From assembly GCA_020636355.1 (NCBI GenBank), contig JACJYB010000002.1, positions 124,001 through 188,000 on the forward strand: a stretch of DNA of 64,000 bases, in the 5' to 3' direction. The notes beneath the pieces were generated by a model. That model was given only the letters and a program-made list of their open reading frames with translations. It did not search any database and was not told the DNA's origin. Each line of letters opens with the position of its first letter. Position 1 is the stretch's first letter. This document shows positions 42,243 through 50,964 of the stretch, one piece after another. A program made the position numbers and the translations under genes. Source of the stretch: Lewinellaceae bacterium. GTDB taxonomy: Bacteria > Bacteroidota > Bacteroidia > Chitinophagales > Saprospiraceae.

Positions 42243-42680
42243 ATGGATATTCTAGATGAAAACACTGGTCGTCTTGGTTTGGATGACAATGGCATGCGAG
42301 AACTGAGTGAATCCGCTAAATGGGCTCGTATCATGGGCATCATCATGATGGTTATCGCAGGATTATTCGGCCTGTTTGCCGTAATTGGAACCTTTGCAAT
42401 GGTGACCATGATGGGATCAGCCGGGTTTCTTGGGTTTTTCTACTTGTTATTTGCAGGGATTTACTTCTACATGGGATTGCTCTTGTATCGCTACAGCAGC
42501 AATATGGATAAAGCAGGATCAAAAAATACTGCAGGAGACTTGACCACTGGCTTCCAGAATCTGAAAAACTATTTTAAAATCAATGCCATTTTAATTATTG
42601 CCGGCATTGTGTTTACCGTCATTGTTTACATCATCATTGGCGCTACCATGATGATGGGTGGAACTTTCCCTCTGGAGTAA
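42243..42680 (+). CDS. DUF5362 family membrane protein
   Basis: This 145-residue protein has a polar N-terminus then about four hydrophobic segments, including IMGIIMMVIAGLFGLFAVIG, GFLGFFYLLFAGIYFYMGLL and NAILIIAGIVFTVIVYIIIG. Similarity is to DUF5362, an uncharacterised Bacteroidota family. It diverges from the 2H gene and converges on pyrC. Confidence 0.75.
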   Translation: MDILDENTGRLGLDDNGMRELSESAKWARIMGIIMMVIAGLFGLFAVIGTFAMVTMMGSAGFLGFFYLLFAGIYFYMGLLLYRYSSNMDKAGSKNTAGDLTTGFQNLKNYFKINAILIIAGIVFTVIVYIIIGATMMMGGTFPLE

Positions 42681-42688
42681 TGCATTTT

Positions 42689-44044
42689 TCACCGGTTGAA
42701 ATTCAGCCGCATGCCAGCTTGCGATTCAATCAATGATCCATCCCGGTAAACGCATTTCCCGTTAACCCAGGTTTGTTTTACCACGCCAGGTAATGTTTTT
42801 CCTTCCAGTGGAGACCATCCACACTTGTAGGCAATGGATTCTTGAGTAACCTTATAGGAAGATGCCGGATCCACCAAAACCAGATCTGCCCAACTCCCTT
42901 CATCCAGATAGCCCCGGTCTGCTAGGTCAAAGCAATCCGCCGGGGCATGAGCCATCAGCTCCACCATTCTCTCCGGCGTCAAGACTCCATCCTGAACCAG
43001 GGTCAGGGCCAAAGAAAGGCTATGTTGGACCAAAGGCAACCCACTTGGAGCCGCCAGGTACTTATTTTGCTTTTCATCCCAGGTATGTGGTGCATGATCG
43101 GTTGCCATTACATCCAGGCTCCCATCAAGTAATCCTGCCCGCAATGCCTGGCGATCATCCAACGATTTTATAGCAGGATTACATTTGATCAAAGCGCCCA
43201 ATTCTGCATAATCCGCATCGGTGAAATAAAGGTGGTGAACACAAGCCTCGCTGGTAATTCGCTTATCCTTCAAGGGGGTGTGACGATCAAAAAGTTCCAG
43301 TTCTTCTCTGGTTGATATATGAAGAATATGGAGCCGGGTATCATGTTTTTTGGCTAGCTCAACCGCCAGATGAGAAGAAGCATAACAAGCTTCCCGACTA
43401 CGAATCAAAGGGTGGGCTTCAAAAGGAATGTCATCGCCATAACGCTCCTGATAGCTAGCAAGGTTACGTTTGATGGTCCCTTCGTCTTCACAATGTGTGG
43501 CAATCAGACACGGGGCATCTGCAAAGACTTTTTCCAGGGTAAACATGTCATCTACCAGCATATTGCCTGTGCTGGAACCCATAAATATTTTAATCCCACA
43601 TATCCGGCGTGGGTCTGTGCGCATTACTTCCTCGTAATTATCATTGGAGACGCCCATGTAAAAAGAATAGTTAGCCGGTGAAACGCGAGCTGCAATGTCG
43701 TACTTATCCTGCAGCAATTCCTGTGTTAAAGCAGGTGGCTTGGTATTCGGCATTTCCATAAACGAAGTAACTCCCCCCGCCACAGCGGCTCTTGATTCCG
43801 TTGCGATGGAGGCTTTGTGCGTGAGGCCGGGTTCCCTGAAGTGGACCTGATCATCAATGAGCCCCGGAATGATCCATAATCCTGTACAATCAACCTCCTG
43901 AACCGAACCGTTAACACTCAAAGTTGCATCTATCCGTTCAATCCGTCCGTTTCTAACCAGTATATCAGCAACCTGTTGAACTCCTCGATTGATGCACAAG
44001 CCATTTCGAAAAACTATCGATGTCATATTGCGATCCTTTTGCAT
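42689..44044 (-). CDS. pyrC: Dihydroorotase (metal-ligand His replaced by Gln)
   Basis: This protein of 451 residues forms dihydroorotate in pyrimidine synthesis. The metal-site opening reads GLIDDQVHFREPGLTHKASI: the usual His-x-His is Gln66-x-His68. The carboxylated Lys (GIKIFMGSSTGNML) and later ligands ATHCEDEGTI, HILHIST and MATDHAPHTWDEK remain. ATG 44044 is chosen because AAGGAG lies 6-8 nt upstream; ATG 44092 adds an unlikely 16 residues. Alternatively ATG 44026. The Q substitution may be shared by a Bacteroidota group. Confidence 0.9.
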   Translation of the reverse strand: MQKDRNMTSIVFRNGLCINRGVQQVADILVRNGRIERIDATLSVNGSVQEVDCTGLWIIPGLIDDQVHFREPGLTHKASIATESRAAVAGGVTSFMEMPNTKPPALTQELLQDKYDIAARVSPANYSFYMGVSNDNYEEVMRTDPRRICGIKIFMGSSTGNMLVDDMFTLEKVFADAPCLIATHCEDEGTIKRNLASYQERYGDDIPFEAHPLIRSREACYASSHLAVELAKKHDTRLHILHISTREELELFDRHTPLKDKRITSEACVHHLYFTDADYAELGALIKCNPAIKSLDDRQALRAGLLDGSLDVMATDHAPHTWDEKQNKYLAAPSGLPLVQHSLSLALTLVQDGVLTPERMVELMAHAPADCFDLADRGYLDEGSWADLVLVDPASSYKVTQESIAYKCGWSPLEGKTLPGVVKQTWVNGKCVYRDGSLIESQAGMRLNFNR

Positions 44045-44166
44045 ATTGATTTCTCCTTGACAGGATTTTCTTAAAGGTACGTGACATCTCAAACAATTGC
44101 CCCGCTGACCTGGAATATGGTTCTTTGCAAGGCAAAAATTGTATTTTGCCCTTTCAAACCGTGTAC

Positions 44167-45315
44167 ATGCAATTTCCTAAAATAGGCATTCTGGGTGGAG
44201 GACAGCTTGGCAAAATGCTGGTTTTGGACGGAGCCCGTTTAGACCTTCCTCTTTACATACTGGATCAGGAAATTTCGTTTCCAGCTGGTAGGGTAAACCG
44301 GTTGTTCATGGAAGGAGACTTTACGGAATACGGAGACGTGCTTGCATTCGGACGTGAAATGGACATCATTACCATTGAGATCGAAAAGGTGAACATCGAT
44401 GCCTTGTTCGAATTGGAATCGATGGGTAAGATTGTTCATCCCAACCCCAGAGCCCTTGAAATAATCCGGGACAAAGGAAAACAAAAACAGTTTTTCGTAA
44501 ATCAGGGATTACCTACTTCCAGCTTTTCGCTTGTTGAAAATCTACAGGAGTGGGAAGCGGCTGCAGCCAGAGATAACCGCCCATACCCAGTGGTCCAAAA
44601 GCTGCGGTCCGGAGGCTATGATGGCCGGGGCGTTTCTATTTTACACAGTCCGGAAGCTATTAAATCCAAATGGCTTTCGGGTCCCAGTGTCATGGAAGAA
44701 CTGGTCGATATCCATAAAGAAATAGCTGTTATCGCTGCCCGGAATGCCCAGGGACAGGTTCTCACGTATGAGCCGGTAGAAATGGTGTTTGATCCGGAGG
44801 CGAATCTGGTAGATATGCTCTTTTGTCCAGCCGCCATAAGTGAGCAACACAAAAAGGAGGCTGCCGATATTGCTGCTAAACTGATCAAAAGTCTGGATAT
44901 ATGCGGCCTTCTTGCCGTAGAGTTTTTCATTGATGCAACCGGAACTTTATTGATCAATGAGGTTGCCCCAAGGCCCCATAATAGCGGTCACCACACTATA
45001 GAATCCTGTGCCACTTCGCAGTTTCAACAACATCTGAGAGGCATCCTTAACTGGCCGCTCGGCGATGTAACCAACCTGCATCCAGCGGCTATGGTCAATC
45101 TGCTTGGTGAACCCGGCTACCAGGGTCCGGTGTACTATCAGGGTATCGAAAAAGTCCTGGAAATCCCGCAGGCTTACATTCACCTTTACGGTAAGGAGGA
45201 AACCAAACCAAGCCGTAAAATGGGACATATTACTGTTCTGGGTAACTCTGCACAAGAGGCTATTGGAAAAGCAAAGAGCATCCAGGAACGCATCAAAGTC
45301 ATCAGTATCACCTAA
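44167..45315 (+). CDS. purK: N5-carboxyaminoimidazole ribonucleotide synthase PurK
   Basis: This 382-residue ATP-grasp enzyme carboxylates AIR using bicarbonate and ATP in purine synthesis. It shows PKIGILGGGQLGKMLVLDGA, YPVVQKLRSGGYDGRGVSIL, the ATP-binding MEELVDIHKEIAV and NEVAPRPHNSGHHTIESC. ATG 44167 is chosen since the conserved N-terminus starts here; a TTG at 44125 would add 14 residues. It is 10 nt before purE, its pathway partner. Confidence 0.95.
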   Translation: MQFPKIGILGGGQLGKMLVLDGARLDLPLYILDQEISFPAGRVNRLFMEGDFTEYGDVLAFGREMDIITIEIEKVNIDALFELESMGKIVHPNPRALEIIRDKGKQKQFFVNQGLPTSSFSLVENLQEWEAAAARDNRPYPVVQKLRSGGYDGRGVSILHSPEAIKSKWLSGPSVMEELVDIHKEIAVIAARNAQGQVLTYEPVEMVFDPEANLVDMLFCPAAISEQHKKEAADIAAKLIKSLDICGLLAVEFFIDATGTLLINEVAPRPHNSGHHTIESCATSQFQQHLRGILNWPLGDVTNLHPAAMVNLLGEPGYQGPVYYQGIEKVLEIPQAYIHLYGKEETKPSRKMGHITVLGNSAQEAIGKAKSIQERIKVISIT

Positions 45316-45325
45316 AAGCATTGCC

Positions 45326-45847
45326 ATGAATACTCCGAAAAGCGGCCCCTCCCCGATCATCAGCATTATTATGGGTTCTGATTCAGATCTCCCGGTTATG
45401 CGCCAAGCTGCAGATATTCTGCTCGAATTTGACCTTCCCTTTGAGATTAGCATCGTGAGTGCTCACCGCACCCCTCAGCGGATGTTTGATTTTGCCCGGC
45501 AAGCCCATTTGCGGGGTATTCAGGTGATCATTGCCGGCGCCGGTGGAGCTGCGCACTTACCTGGCATGGTGGCCTCCCTGACGCCGTTACCAGTTATCGG
45601 TGTACCGGTGAAATCCAGCAATTCTATTGATGGCTGGGACTCTATCTTATCCATCCTGCAAATGCCAAATGGCATCCCGGTAGCAACTGTTGCATTAAAT
45701 GCTGCGAAAAATGCCGGAATTCTGGCAGCACGAATCATTGGCTCCCAGCAGCCGGAAATCCTTGAAAGAATGATTAAATACCAAAGCGAATTAGAGCAAG
45801 CAGTTTTACTGAAGGCTGAAAAAATGGAGCGAGAAGAGAATAAATAA
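45326..45847 (+). CDS. purE: 5-(carboxyamino)imidazole ribonucleotide mutase PurE
   Basis: This 173-residue class I PurE moves the carboxyl group to give CAIR. It shows IIMGSDSDLPVMRQAADIL, EISIVSAHRTPQRMF, VIIAGAGGAAHLPGMVAS and PVKSSNSIDGWDSILSILQM. The frame extends upstream inside purK in a different frame without conservation, so ATG 45326 is used. A strong terminator follows. Confidence 0.96.
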   Translation: MNTPKSGPSPIISIIMGSDSDLPVMRQAADILLEFDLPFEISIVSAHRTPQRMFDFARQAHLRGIQVIIAGAGGAAHLPGMVASLTPLPVIGVPVKSSNSIDGWDSILSILQMPNGIPVATVALNAAKNAGILAARIIGSQQPEILERMIKYQSELEQAVLLKAEKMEREENK

Positions 45848-45864
45848 AGCTTTCAAAGCAGGTT

Positions 45865-45905
45865 AAAAAAAGGGAGACTGACGGTAATCAGGCTCCCTTT
45901 TTTTT
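45865..45905. terminator. Bidirectional intrinsic terminator
   Basis: A7-GGGAG (45865-45876), inner CTGA/TCAG stem with loop cggtaa, CTCCC-T8 (45893-45905). The symmetric A and T tracts let it stop purE transcription from the left and the TSP3-OmpA gene from the right. Confidence 0.85.
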
Positions 45906-45922
45906 ATACGCTTTTATCAGGC

Positions 45923-47341
45923 TTATTCCACAATCATTTCAAATTCAACACGACGGTTCAGCGCCCGGCCTTCCTGGGTATTATTATCAGCAACCGGGTT
46001 AGCAGGTCCAAATCCCTGGAATGAAACCCTCTTGGAGATTACTCCTTTTGAGATAATGTAATCGTAGCATGCTTTGGCTCGACGCTCTGATAAGATTCGA
46101 TTAATGCTCAGGCTTCCCGTATTGTCCGTATAGCCATGGATCTTCAGGTTATAACCAGGATATTGCTGCATCAGCCCGACGATCTGATCCAGGATTCGGA
46201 ATGACTCCGGCAATAAGGTTGCCTTATTGTGTTGAAATTTGACATCCCGCATGGCTACCCTCAGGTATTCTTTTTCTTCTTTTTTCAGCTCCGGGCAACC
46301 TTTATTGGTTGCAGGCCCTGGTTGATCGGGGCATTTATCCATACTGTCGTCAACGCCATCACCATCGCTATCCGGGCAACCGGTTGGCGCAGTACCTGCT
46401 TTATCCGGGCAGAGGTCTTTGGCATCCGCAATTCCATCACCATCGCTATCCGGGCATCCTTTCGTCATCACCGAACCGGCGACATCCGGACACTCATCGG
46501 CTTCATCCACAACGCCATCGTTATCTCGGTCTTTACCCGGACACCCATTATTCGCTGCAATCCCAGCCAAATTCGGACATTCATCATCTTTATCCGATAT
46601 GCCATCACCATCACTATCGGGGCAACCGTTCATAATCTTAAGACCGGCAATGCTGGGGCATTCGTCACGGGCGTCCTCGATGCCATCGCCATCTGTATCC
46701 GGGCACCCGGCAAAGGCTTTCAGGCCGGGCTCCTGGGGACAAAGATCCAGGTCATCCGGGATACCATCGCCATCGCTATCAACAGCTTCACTTTTCTTGG
46801 GTTGCTTGGGTGTACCGGTCGAACCGAAATAATGTTTCCAACCCAGTGAAATCTGCAGGTTATTGCGCTGATCAGCCAGAGACAAACGGAATTCAGCTTG
46901 TAAATTGATGTAGGAAGACGAAGCGATCCGGAAATCCACGCCGGCTCCTACCGGTATCTGTAGGTTTATTTCTTTAAGTTGTTCTGCAACGGCTCCTACG
47001 CCACCTAAAACATATGGATTTATGGGTTTGTCCTTAATCAGCCGGTAATGGACTTGAGCATCCAGTTCACCAAAAGTACGGCGCGCCCGGTCAATCTCAT
47101 CGACCAGCCGGATCACTCCAAACCGGATAGGCACGTAAACTTCTACTGGCCCAACGACACGCTGATAACCGACCTCAAAACCACTGTTGTAGTTTTTAAA
47201 GTCGCCAAAATTTCCAGCATTGGGACTTTTATAGTCTATGAAAGATCGCTTGAATGACAACCCCTGCTGTCCATCAGTGGATTGACCCCACCCGGTAACG
47301 GGAAGTAAGCCTATGCAAAAAAAGTATAAAAGTCGTCTCAT
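45923..47341 (-). CDS. OmpA family protein with TSP3 repeats
   Basis: This 472-residue protein has a signal peptide (RRLLYFFCIGLLPVTGWGQ), a beta-barrel-like domain to about residue 180, then six thrombospondin type 3 calcium repeats (residues 188-350). A C-terminal OmpA peptidoglycan-binding domain follows (VKFQHNKATLLPESFRILDQ, LKIHGYTDNTGSLSINRILS, SERRAKACYDYI). It should span the outer membrane and bind cell wall. A promoter box lies 18 nt upstream. Confidence 0.93.
   Translation of the reverse strand: MRRLLYFFCIGLLPVTGWGQSTDGQQGLSFKRSFIDYKSPNAGNFGDFKNYNSGFEVGYQRVVGPVEVYVPIRFGVIRLVDEIDRARRTFGELDAQVHYRLIKDKPINPYVLGGVGAVAEQLKEINLQIPVGAGVDFRIASSSYINLQAEFRLSLADQRNNLQISLGWKHYFGSTGTPKQPKKSEAVDSDGDGIPDDLDLCPQEPGLKAFAGCPDTDGDGIEDARDECPSIAGLKIMNGCPDSDGDGISDKDDECPNLAGIAANNGCPGKDRDNDGVVDEADECPDVAGSVMTKGCPDSDGDGIADAKDLCPDKAGTAPTGCPDSDGDGVDDSMDKCPDQPGPATNKGCPELKKEEKEYLRVAMRDVKFQHNKATLLPESFRILDQIVGLMQQYPGYNLKIHGYTDNTGSLSINRILSERRAKACYDYIISKGVISKRVSFQGFGPANPVADNNTQEGRALNRRVEFEMIVE
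46292..46780 (-). repeat. Six thrombospondin type 3 repeats within the OmpA gene
   Basis: Coding direct repeats of 26-29 codons each, with the pattern D-x-D-G-D-G-x-x-D then C-P and GCP. They bind calcium in related proteins. They are not a CRISPR array. Confidence 0.85.
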
Positions 47342-47359
47342 GTTCGCCGGTTAATCCAA

Positions 47360-47367
47360 CAAAATTA
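47360..47367 (-). promoter_or_regulatory. -7 promoter element of the OmpA gene
   Basis: Minus strand TAATTTTG, exact TAnnTTTG, 18 nt upstream of the ATG at 47341. No good -33 element. Confidence 0.4.
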
Positions 47368-47494
47368 ACATAATTCCTCTTAATTGGAATATCCTATATA
47401 TTATTACTTATTCTAAACTGTTAATAATGGGGACTCGCAGAATGCCTGGTAGTTAAAGTAGTTAACGCATTTTGCCGTACGGGTGGTATTTGGT

Positions 47495-47989
47495 TCAGCG
47501 GATATTCTCAAAATATCCGGTTTCCCGGTTTTTACGAACATTATCCCAGATGAAATAACGCCCGTTCATGACAATATAGACTCCCGGAGGTAATACCTGA
47601 GCGAAAGCAAGTGCACTTCCCAAATTGAAAAAGCCATCCGATGACATGCCGAAAGCATATGGAATCAACGCACCTGTAAGTACAATCGTCTTATCTTCGA
47701 TGGCCTGGGCAGCCAGGTATTTGGCTGTAGAAACTATGGTATCCGTTCCATGGGTTACCAAAATCCGATCCGCATCAGATTTTTTACAATTGTTTGAAAT
47801 GATCAGACGGTCATCATCGGTCATTTCAAGGCTATCGATCATCATCAGCGTCTTCAGGTCAATGTTTAACCTACACCGCCCCCGTTCAAACATCTCACTT
47901 AAATGGGTATCCTTGAAATACAATTCACCAGTTACAAAATTGTATTCTTTATCGAATGTCCCTCCGGTCACAAATACCTGAATGTTCAT
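47495..47989 (-). CDS. Single-domain asparaginase-like protein
   Basis: This 164-residue protein aligns only with the N-terminal domain of type I/II L-asparaginases: VFVTGGTFDKEYN (first catalytic Thr), VTHGTDTIVSTAKYLAA (Thr/Asp) and TIVLTGALIPYAFGMSSDG. The C-terminal domain of normal ~330-residue asparaginases is absent, and no remnant is seen downstream. Single-domain proteins of this kind are known in the family. Activity cannot be told. A TAnnTTTG box lies at 48009. Confidence 0.85.
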   Translation of the reverse strand: MNIQVFVTGGTFDKEYNFVTGELYFKDTHLSEMFERGRCRLNIDLKTLMMIDSLEMTDDDRLIISNNCKKSDADRILVTHGTDTIVSTAKYLAAQAIEDKTIVLTGALIPYAFGMSSDGFFNLGSALAFAQVLPPGVYIVMNGRYFIWDNVRKNRETGYFENIR

Positions 47990-48008
47990 AGTCGTTACCT
48001 TGAGGGTG

Positions 48009-48016
48009 CAAAAATA
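48009..48016 (-). promoter_or_regulatory. -7 promoter element of the asparaginase-like gene
   Basis: Minus strand TATTTTTG, exact TAnnTTTG, 19 nt upstream of the ATG at 47989. Confidence 0.4.
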
Positions 48017-48076
48017 GAAAAGCAGGAGGAAATACCACTCCTCCCGCTCATTATCTTCCGATCCATGGAATGACTT

Positions 48077-48847
48077 CTAGTTGGCCTCAAACAAGCTATT
48101 CGATAAGCCACTATTGATTTTCACATCGGATACTTCGAGCTTAAGGGCCATGGGCATTGCTCCAGAAATCGTAAGTGAATAGGGAATCTTTACGCCATTA
48201 ACTTCCCGGTAATCACTCGTCTCATTGACGATGGTTCGCATTAATCCTTGTACTTCCGCTTCAATTTCTGTTTTAATTTTCAGATGGGATTGCGGGTCAT
48301 AGAATTCCTTTATCTCTTTCCCATCAGGAGTCGTTATTTTCACCACCTGCTGACTCTGGCCTTTTACCTCCTCCATGCCAACCAACTCAATCTTATAGCC
48401 CTCCTTGAAATAATTCAACTCCGGGAACATAACAGCCTGACGGGAAAAATTTTTTAAAGCTTCTTCATCCGTAATCTCCTCACTTCCCTGCGGCGAAGTG
48501 ATAGAAGCCTTAGTGCCATTGTACCGCTGATCCATAAAGATCATACCATTGGATTCAATCGTCATTGCCATCATGGTATTGTTTTTCTTCATGGTGGTCA
48601 TCGTCATGGATCCCATGGCGGTATTACCTTCCATAGTGATTTTGATATCATTTATTTTCGACAACTTTTCCACCCCCCCAATAGTAGCAAGATAAGCGCT
48701 AATGACAGCCCCTCCGGTGGATGCGGTTGACGCCCCCATGGATTCCGTAGGTTTGCTTTCACTGGAAGTCTGCGGCGCCATTTTCGGTGAACAGCTCACC
48801 AGTGCGAACAAAAGCATTGCACGACCTAATTGGATTACATTTTTCAT
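48077..48847 (-). CDS. Lipoprotein homologous to the C-terminal domain of the neighbouring M16 protein
   Basis: This 256-residue protein has a lipoprotein signal (AMLLFALVSCSPK), a short Ser/Thr-rich linker and a domain from about residue 48 to the end. The domain starts VISAYLATIGGVEKLSKIND and ends ALKLEVSDVKINSGLSNSLF. It parallels residues 483-693 of the upstream M16 gene (VIKGYLQAIGGESKVGQIKN ... FELSSIEFNPELEDAWFSV), so one arose by duplication. The fold may be LolA/outer-membrane-lipoprotein-like. It follows the M16 gene by 32 nt. Confidence 0.8.
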   Translation of the reverse strand: MKNVIQLGRAMLLFALVSCSPKMAPQTSSESKPTESMGASTASTGGAVISAYLATIGGVEKLSKINDIKITMEGNTAMGSMTMTTMKKNNTMMAMTIESNGMIFMDQRYNGTKASITSPQGSEEITDEEALKNFSRQAVMFPELNYFKEGYKIELVGMEEVKGQSQQVVKITTPDGKEIKEFYDPQSHLKIKTEIEAEVQGLMRTIVNETSDYREVNGVKIPYSLTISGAMPMALKLEVSDVKINSGLSNSLFEAN

Positions 48848-48879
48848 GAAATAACGATTTTGAAAATCCCTTTTTTGAA

Positions 48880-50961
48880 TTAATTATCTACAGAAAACCA
48901 GGCATCTTCCAATTCCGGGTTGAATTCTATACTGGATAGTTCAAAGGACATGGGCACTGGGGTAGAGCCACTGATCGACATGATCTTAGGGACCAATATC
49001 CCATCGTGATCCTCATAATCCTTGTAATCAATGTTGGTGGTATTACCATCTGCTGATTGTACCTGACGTATCTTCAGTTTACTTTCCAGCGCATAGAAAT
49101 AGGTACTTATTGACCCTGCCGGACTGGTGACCACCAAACGGTAAGCCGGAATTCCATCTACATTTTCCACCCCCTTAATTTCAATATGGTATCCATCCTG
49201 AAGAAATTTTAAATCTTCAAAGTAAGCGGCATTTTCCTTAAAACGGTTGACCATGGCCGGATCATCAATTAATTCTTTATTTCCCATCTGTGAGATCATC
49301 GCCTTTTCTCCATCGAAGCGTTGCTCCTGGACAACCATCCCCTGGGCGGAAATCTTCATAACGGATTTCATATTGTCCTTATGCATGACTTCCATCGAAA
49401 TTTCTCCCATCGGTGTTTTGGCGACCATTTCGGCTTTTACGTTTTTGATCTGACCGACTTTACTTTCACCTCCTATGGCTTGCAGATACCCTTTTATCAC
49501 GGATTCAGGGGTAACATCACTGATGTCAGTAGCATTAATCTGCACCGGATCCCCGTTATTATCGTAATAGTATAATGGTCCGAAAGCTTTCAACTTGTCG
49601 ACCACCTCATCTTTATTCCCAACAACAACTATGTTTAGATGATCAGGCTGCAGGTATTTGCGCGCAACACGCTGGATATCAGCCACAGTAACCGCTTCCA
49701 TGCGCTGCAGATATGTTTGGTAGTAATCTTCGGGGAGTCCATACCGTGCGATATTCAGCGCAAAAGTAGCAATCGTTTGCGGCCGCTCCATGGCTCTTGC
49801 AAATTGACCCGAGGTAATGTTTTTAGTCAGTTGCAATTCTTTGTCGGAAACAGGTTCTTCACGGATCTTATTGATCTCGTACAATATAGCTTCCACAGAG
49901 CTGTCCGTAACTTCATTCCGCACACTGGTCTCCGCATTAAAAAGGGCCACATAAGGATCGCTGTTCAGGGATGAATAGGCTCCATACGTGTAACCTTTAT
50001 CTTCTCTCAAATCCTGAAACAACCTGCCGGAAAAACCTCCGTATCCAAGGATATTATTCATGAGCCGGACGGCAATCACATCCTTATCCCCGGGTTTTAA
50101 ATCTACTGGTTGCGTTACCTGGATGACCGATTGCACGGCACCTGATTTATCCGCAAAACGGACGGCGGTCTCCTCCGGAAGCGGAACAGGGGAAACAACG
50201 GTGCGCGGTACTGGCCCGGGCTTCCAGGTTCCAAAATACTTCTCTGCCCAGGCCATTGCCTGATCATGATTCGCATCGCCGACGATTACCAGGAAAGCCA
50301 GGTTTGGCTTGAAATAGTCCTGATAATAATCTTTGCATTTCTGCAGCGTGATGGCCTTGGTTGTTTCTTCGGTTTGTACTTCACCATAAGGATGTTCCGG
50401 ACCGTAATTTACTTTGCTAACCACATTATTGGCGATACTTTCCGGTTCTGCCTTGGCTGCGGCCAGGCCTGAAAGGGTTTGGGTTTTTAGCTTTTCAAAC
50501 TCTTCCTCCGGAAAGACCGGATTTAGAATAACATCCGAGTAAACATCAAGAAAAGCATCGGCATGCTTGGTCAGGGTACTACCGAAGGCCCCGGTCGAAG
50601 AGGTAGTCATCGATGCGCCGATAAAATCGATGGCCGCATCGATCTCCGCTTTGGTCCTGGATGTTGTCCCGGTGGCCAGGAGGTCTCCGGCCATCGTCGA
50701 AAAACCAGCAAATTCACCCTCGACCAACGGATCCCTGTTGATAAATAATTGGAAATTAACGACCGGTATTTTGTGGTTTTCTACCAGGATAACTTTCATC
50801 CCGTTGTCCAGCGCAAACTGATCAGGAGATGCGATTTCAATCGGTTTTGCAGGTCCCGGCTCCGGGGCATGAGCACGAAAATCCTGAGCGATGAGACCAT
50901 GAAACAATCCGAATACGATCAAGCCGGAAAGCAGAAGTTTTTTATCAATAAATGTGTACAT
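48880..50961 (-). CDS. M16 family peptidase homologue without HxxEH, plus C-terminal LolA-like domain
   Basis: This 693-residue exported protein has a signal peptide, two M16-type halves (FALDNGMKVILVENHKIPVV; then FFGTWKPGPVPRTVV; YGGFSGRLFQDLREDKGYTY) and a C-terminal domain (483-693) also found alone in the next gene. The zinc motif HxxEH, expected after the N-terminal strand, reads GFSTMAGDLLATGTTS, so it is probably the non-catalytic chain. It begins 3 nt after the active M16 gene and likely forms a heterodimer with it. C-terminal region role unknown. Confidence 0.88.
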   Translation of the reverse strand: MYTFIDKKLLLSGLIVFGLFHGLIAQDFRAHAPEPGPAKPIEIASPDQFALDNGMKVILVENHKIPVVNFQLFINRDPLVEGEFAGFSTMAGDLLATGTTSRTKAEIDAAIDFIGASMTTSSTGAFGSTLTKHADAFLDVYSDVILNPVFPEEEFEKLKTQTLSGLAAAKAEPESIANNVVSKVNYGPEHPYGEVQTEETTKAITLQKCKDYYQDYFKPNLAFLVIVGDANHDQAMAWAEKYFGTWKPGPVPRTVVSPVPLPEETAVRFADKSGAVQSVIQVTQPVDLKPGDKDVIAVRLMNNILGYGGFSGRLFQDLREDKGYTYGAYSSLNSDPYVALFNAETSVRNEVTDSSVEAILYEINKIREEPVSDKELQLTKNITSGQFARAMERPQTIATFALNIARYGLPEDYYQTYLQRMEAVTVADIQRVARKYLQPDHLNIVVVGNKDEVVDKLKAFGPLYYYDNNGDPVQINATDISDVTPESVIKGYLQAIGGESKVGQIKNVKAEMVAKTPMGEISMEVMHKDNMKSVMKISAQGMVVQEQRFDGEKAMISQMGNKELIDDPAMVNRFKENAAYFEDLKFLQDGYHIEIKGVENVDGIPAYRLVVTSPAGSISTYFYALESKLKIRQVQSADGNTTNIDYKDYEDHDGILVPKIMSISGSTPVPMSFELSSIEFNPELEDAWFSVDN

Positions 50962-50964
50962 GAT

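Noticed and set aside
46292..46780. Regular direct repeats that could suggest a CRISPR array
   Set aside because: They are in-frame thrombospondin type 3 repeats with varied codons; no constant repeat plus unique spacers.
46229..46849. Plus-strand frame of 206 codons antisense to the OmpA gene, with a repetitive His/Tyr/Ile-rich product
   Set aside because: It mirrors the TSP3 repeats of the clearly real OmpA gene; no family signature or promoter.
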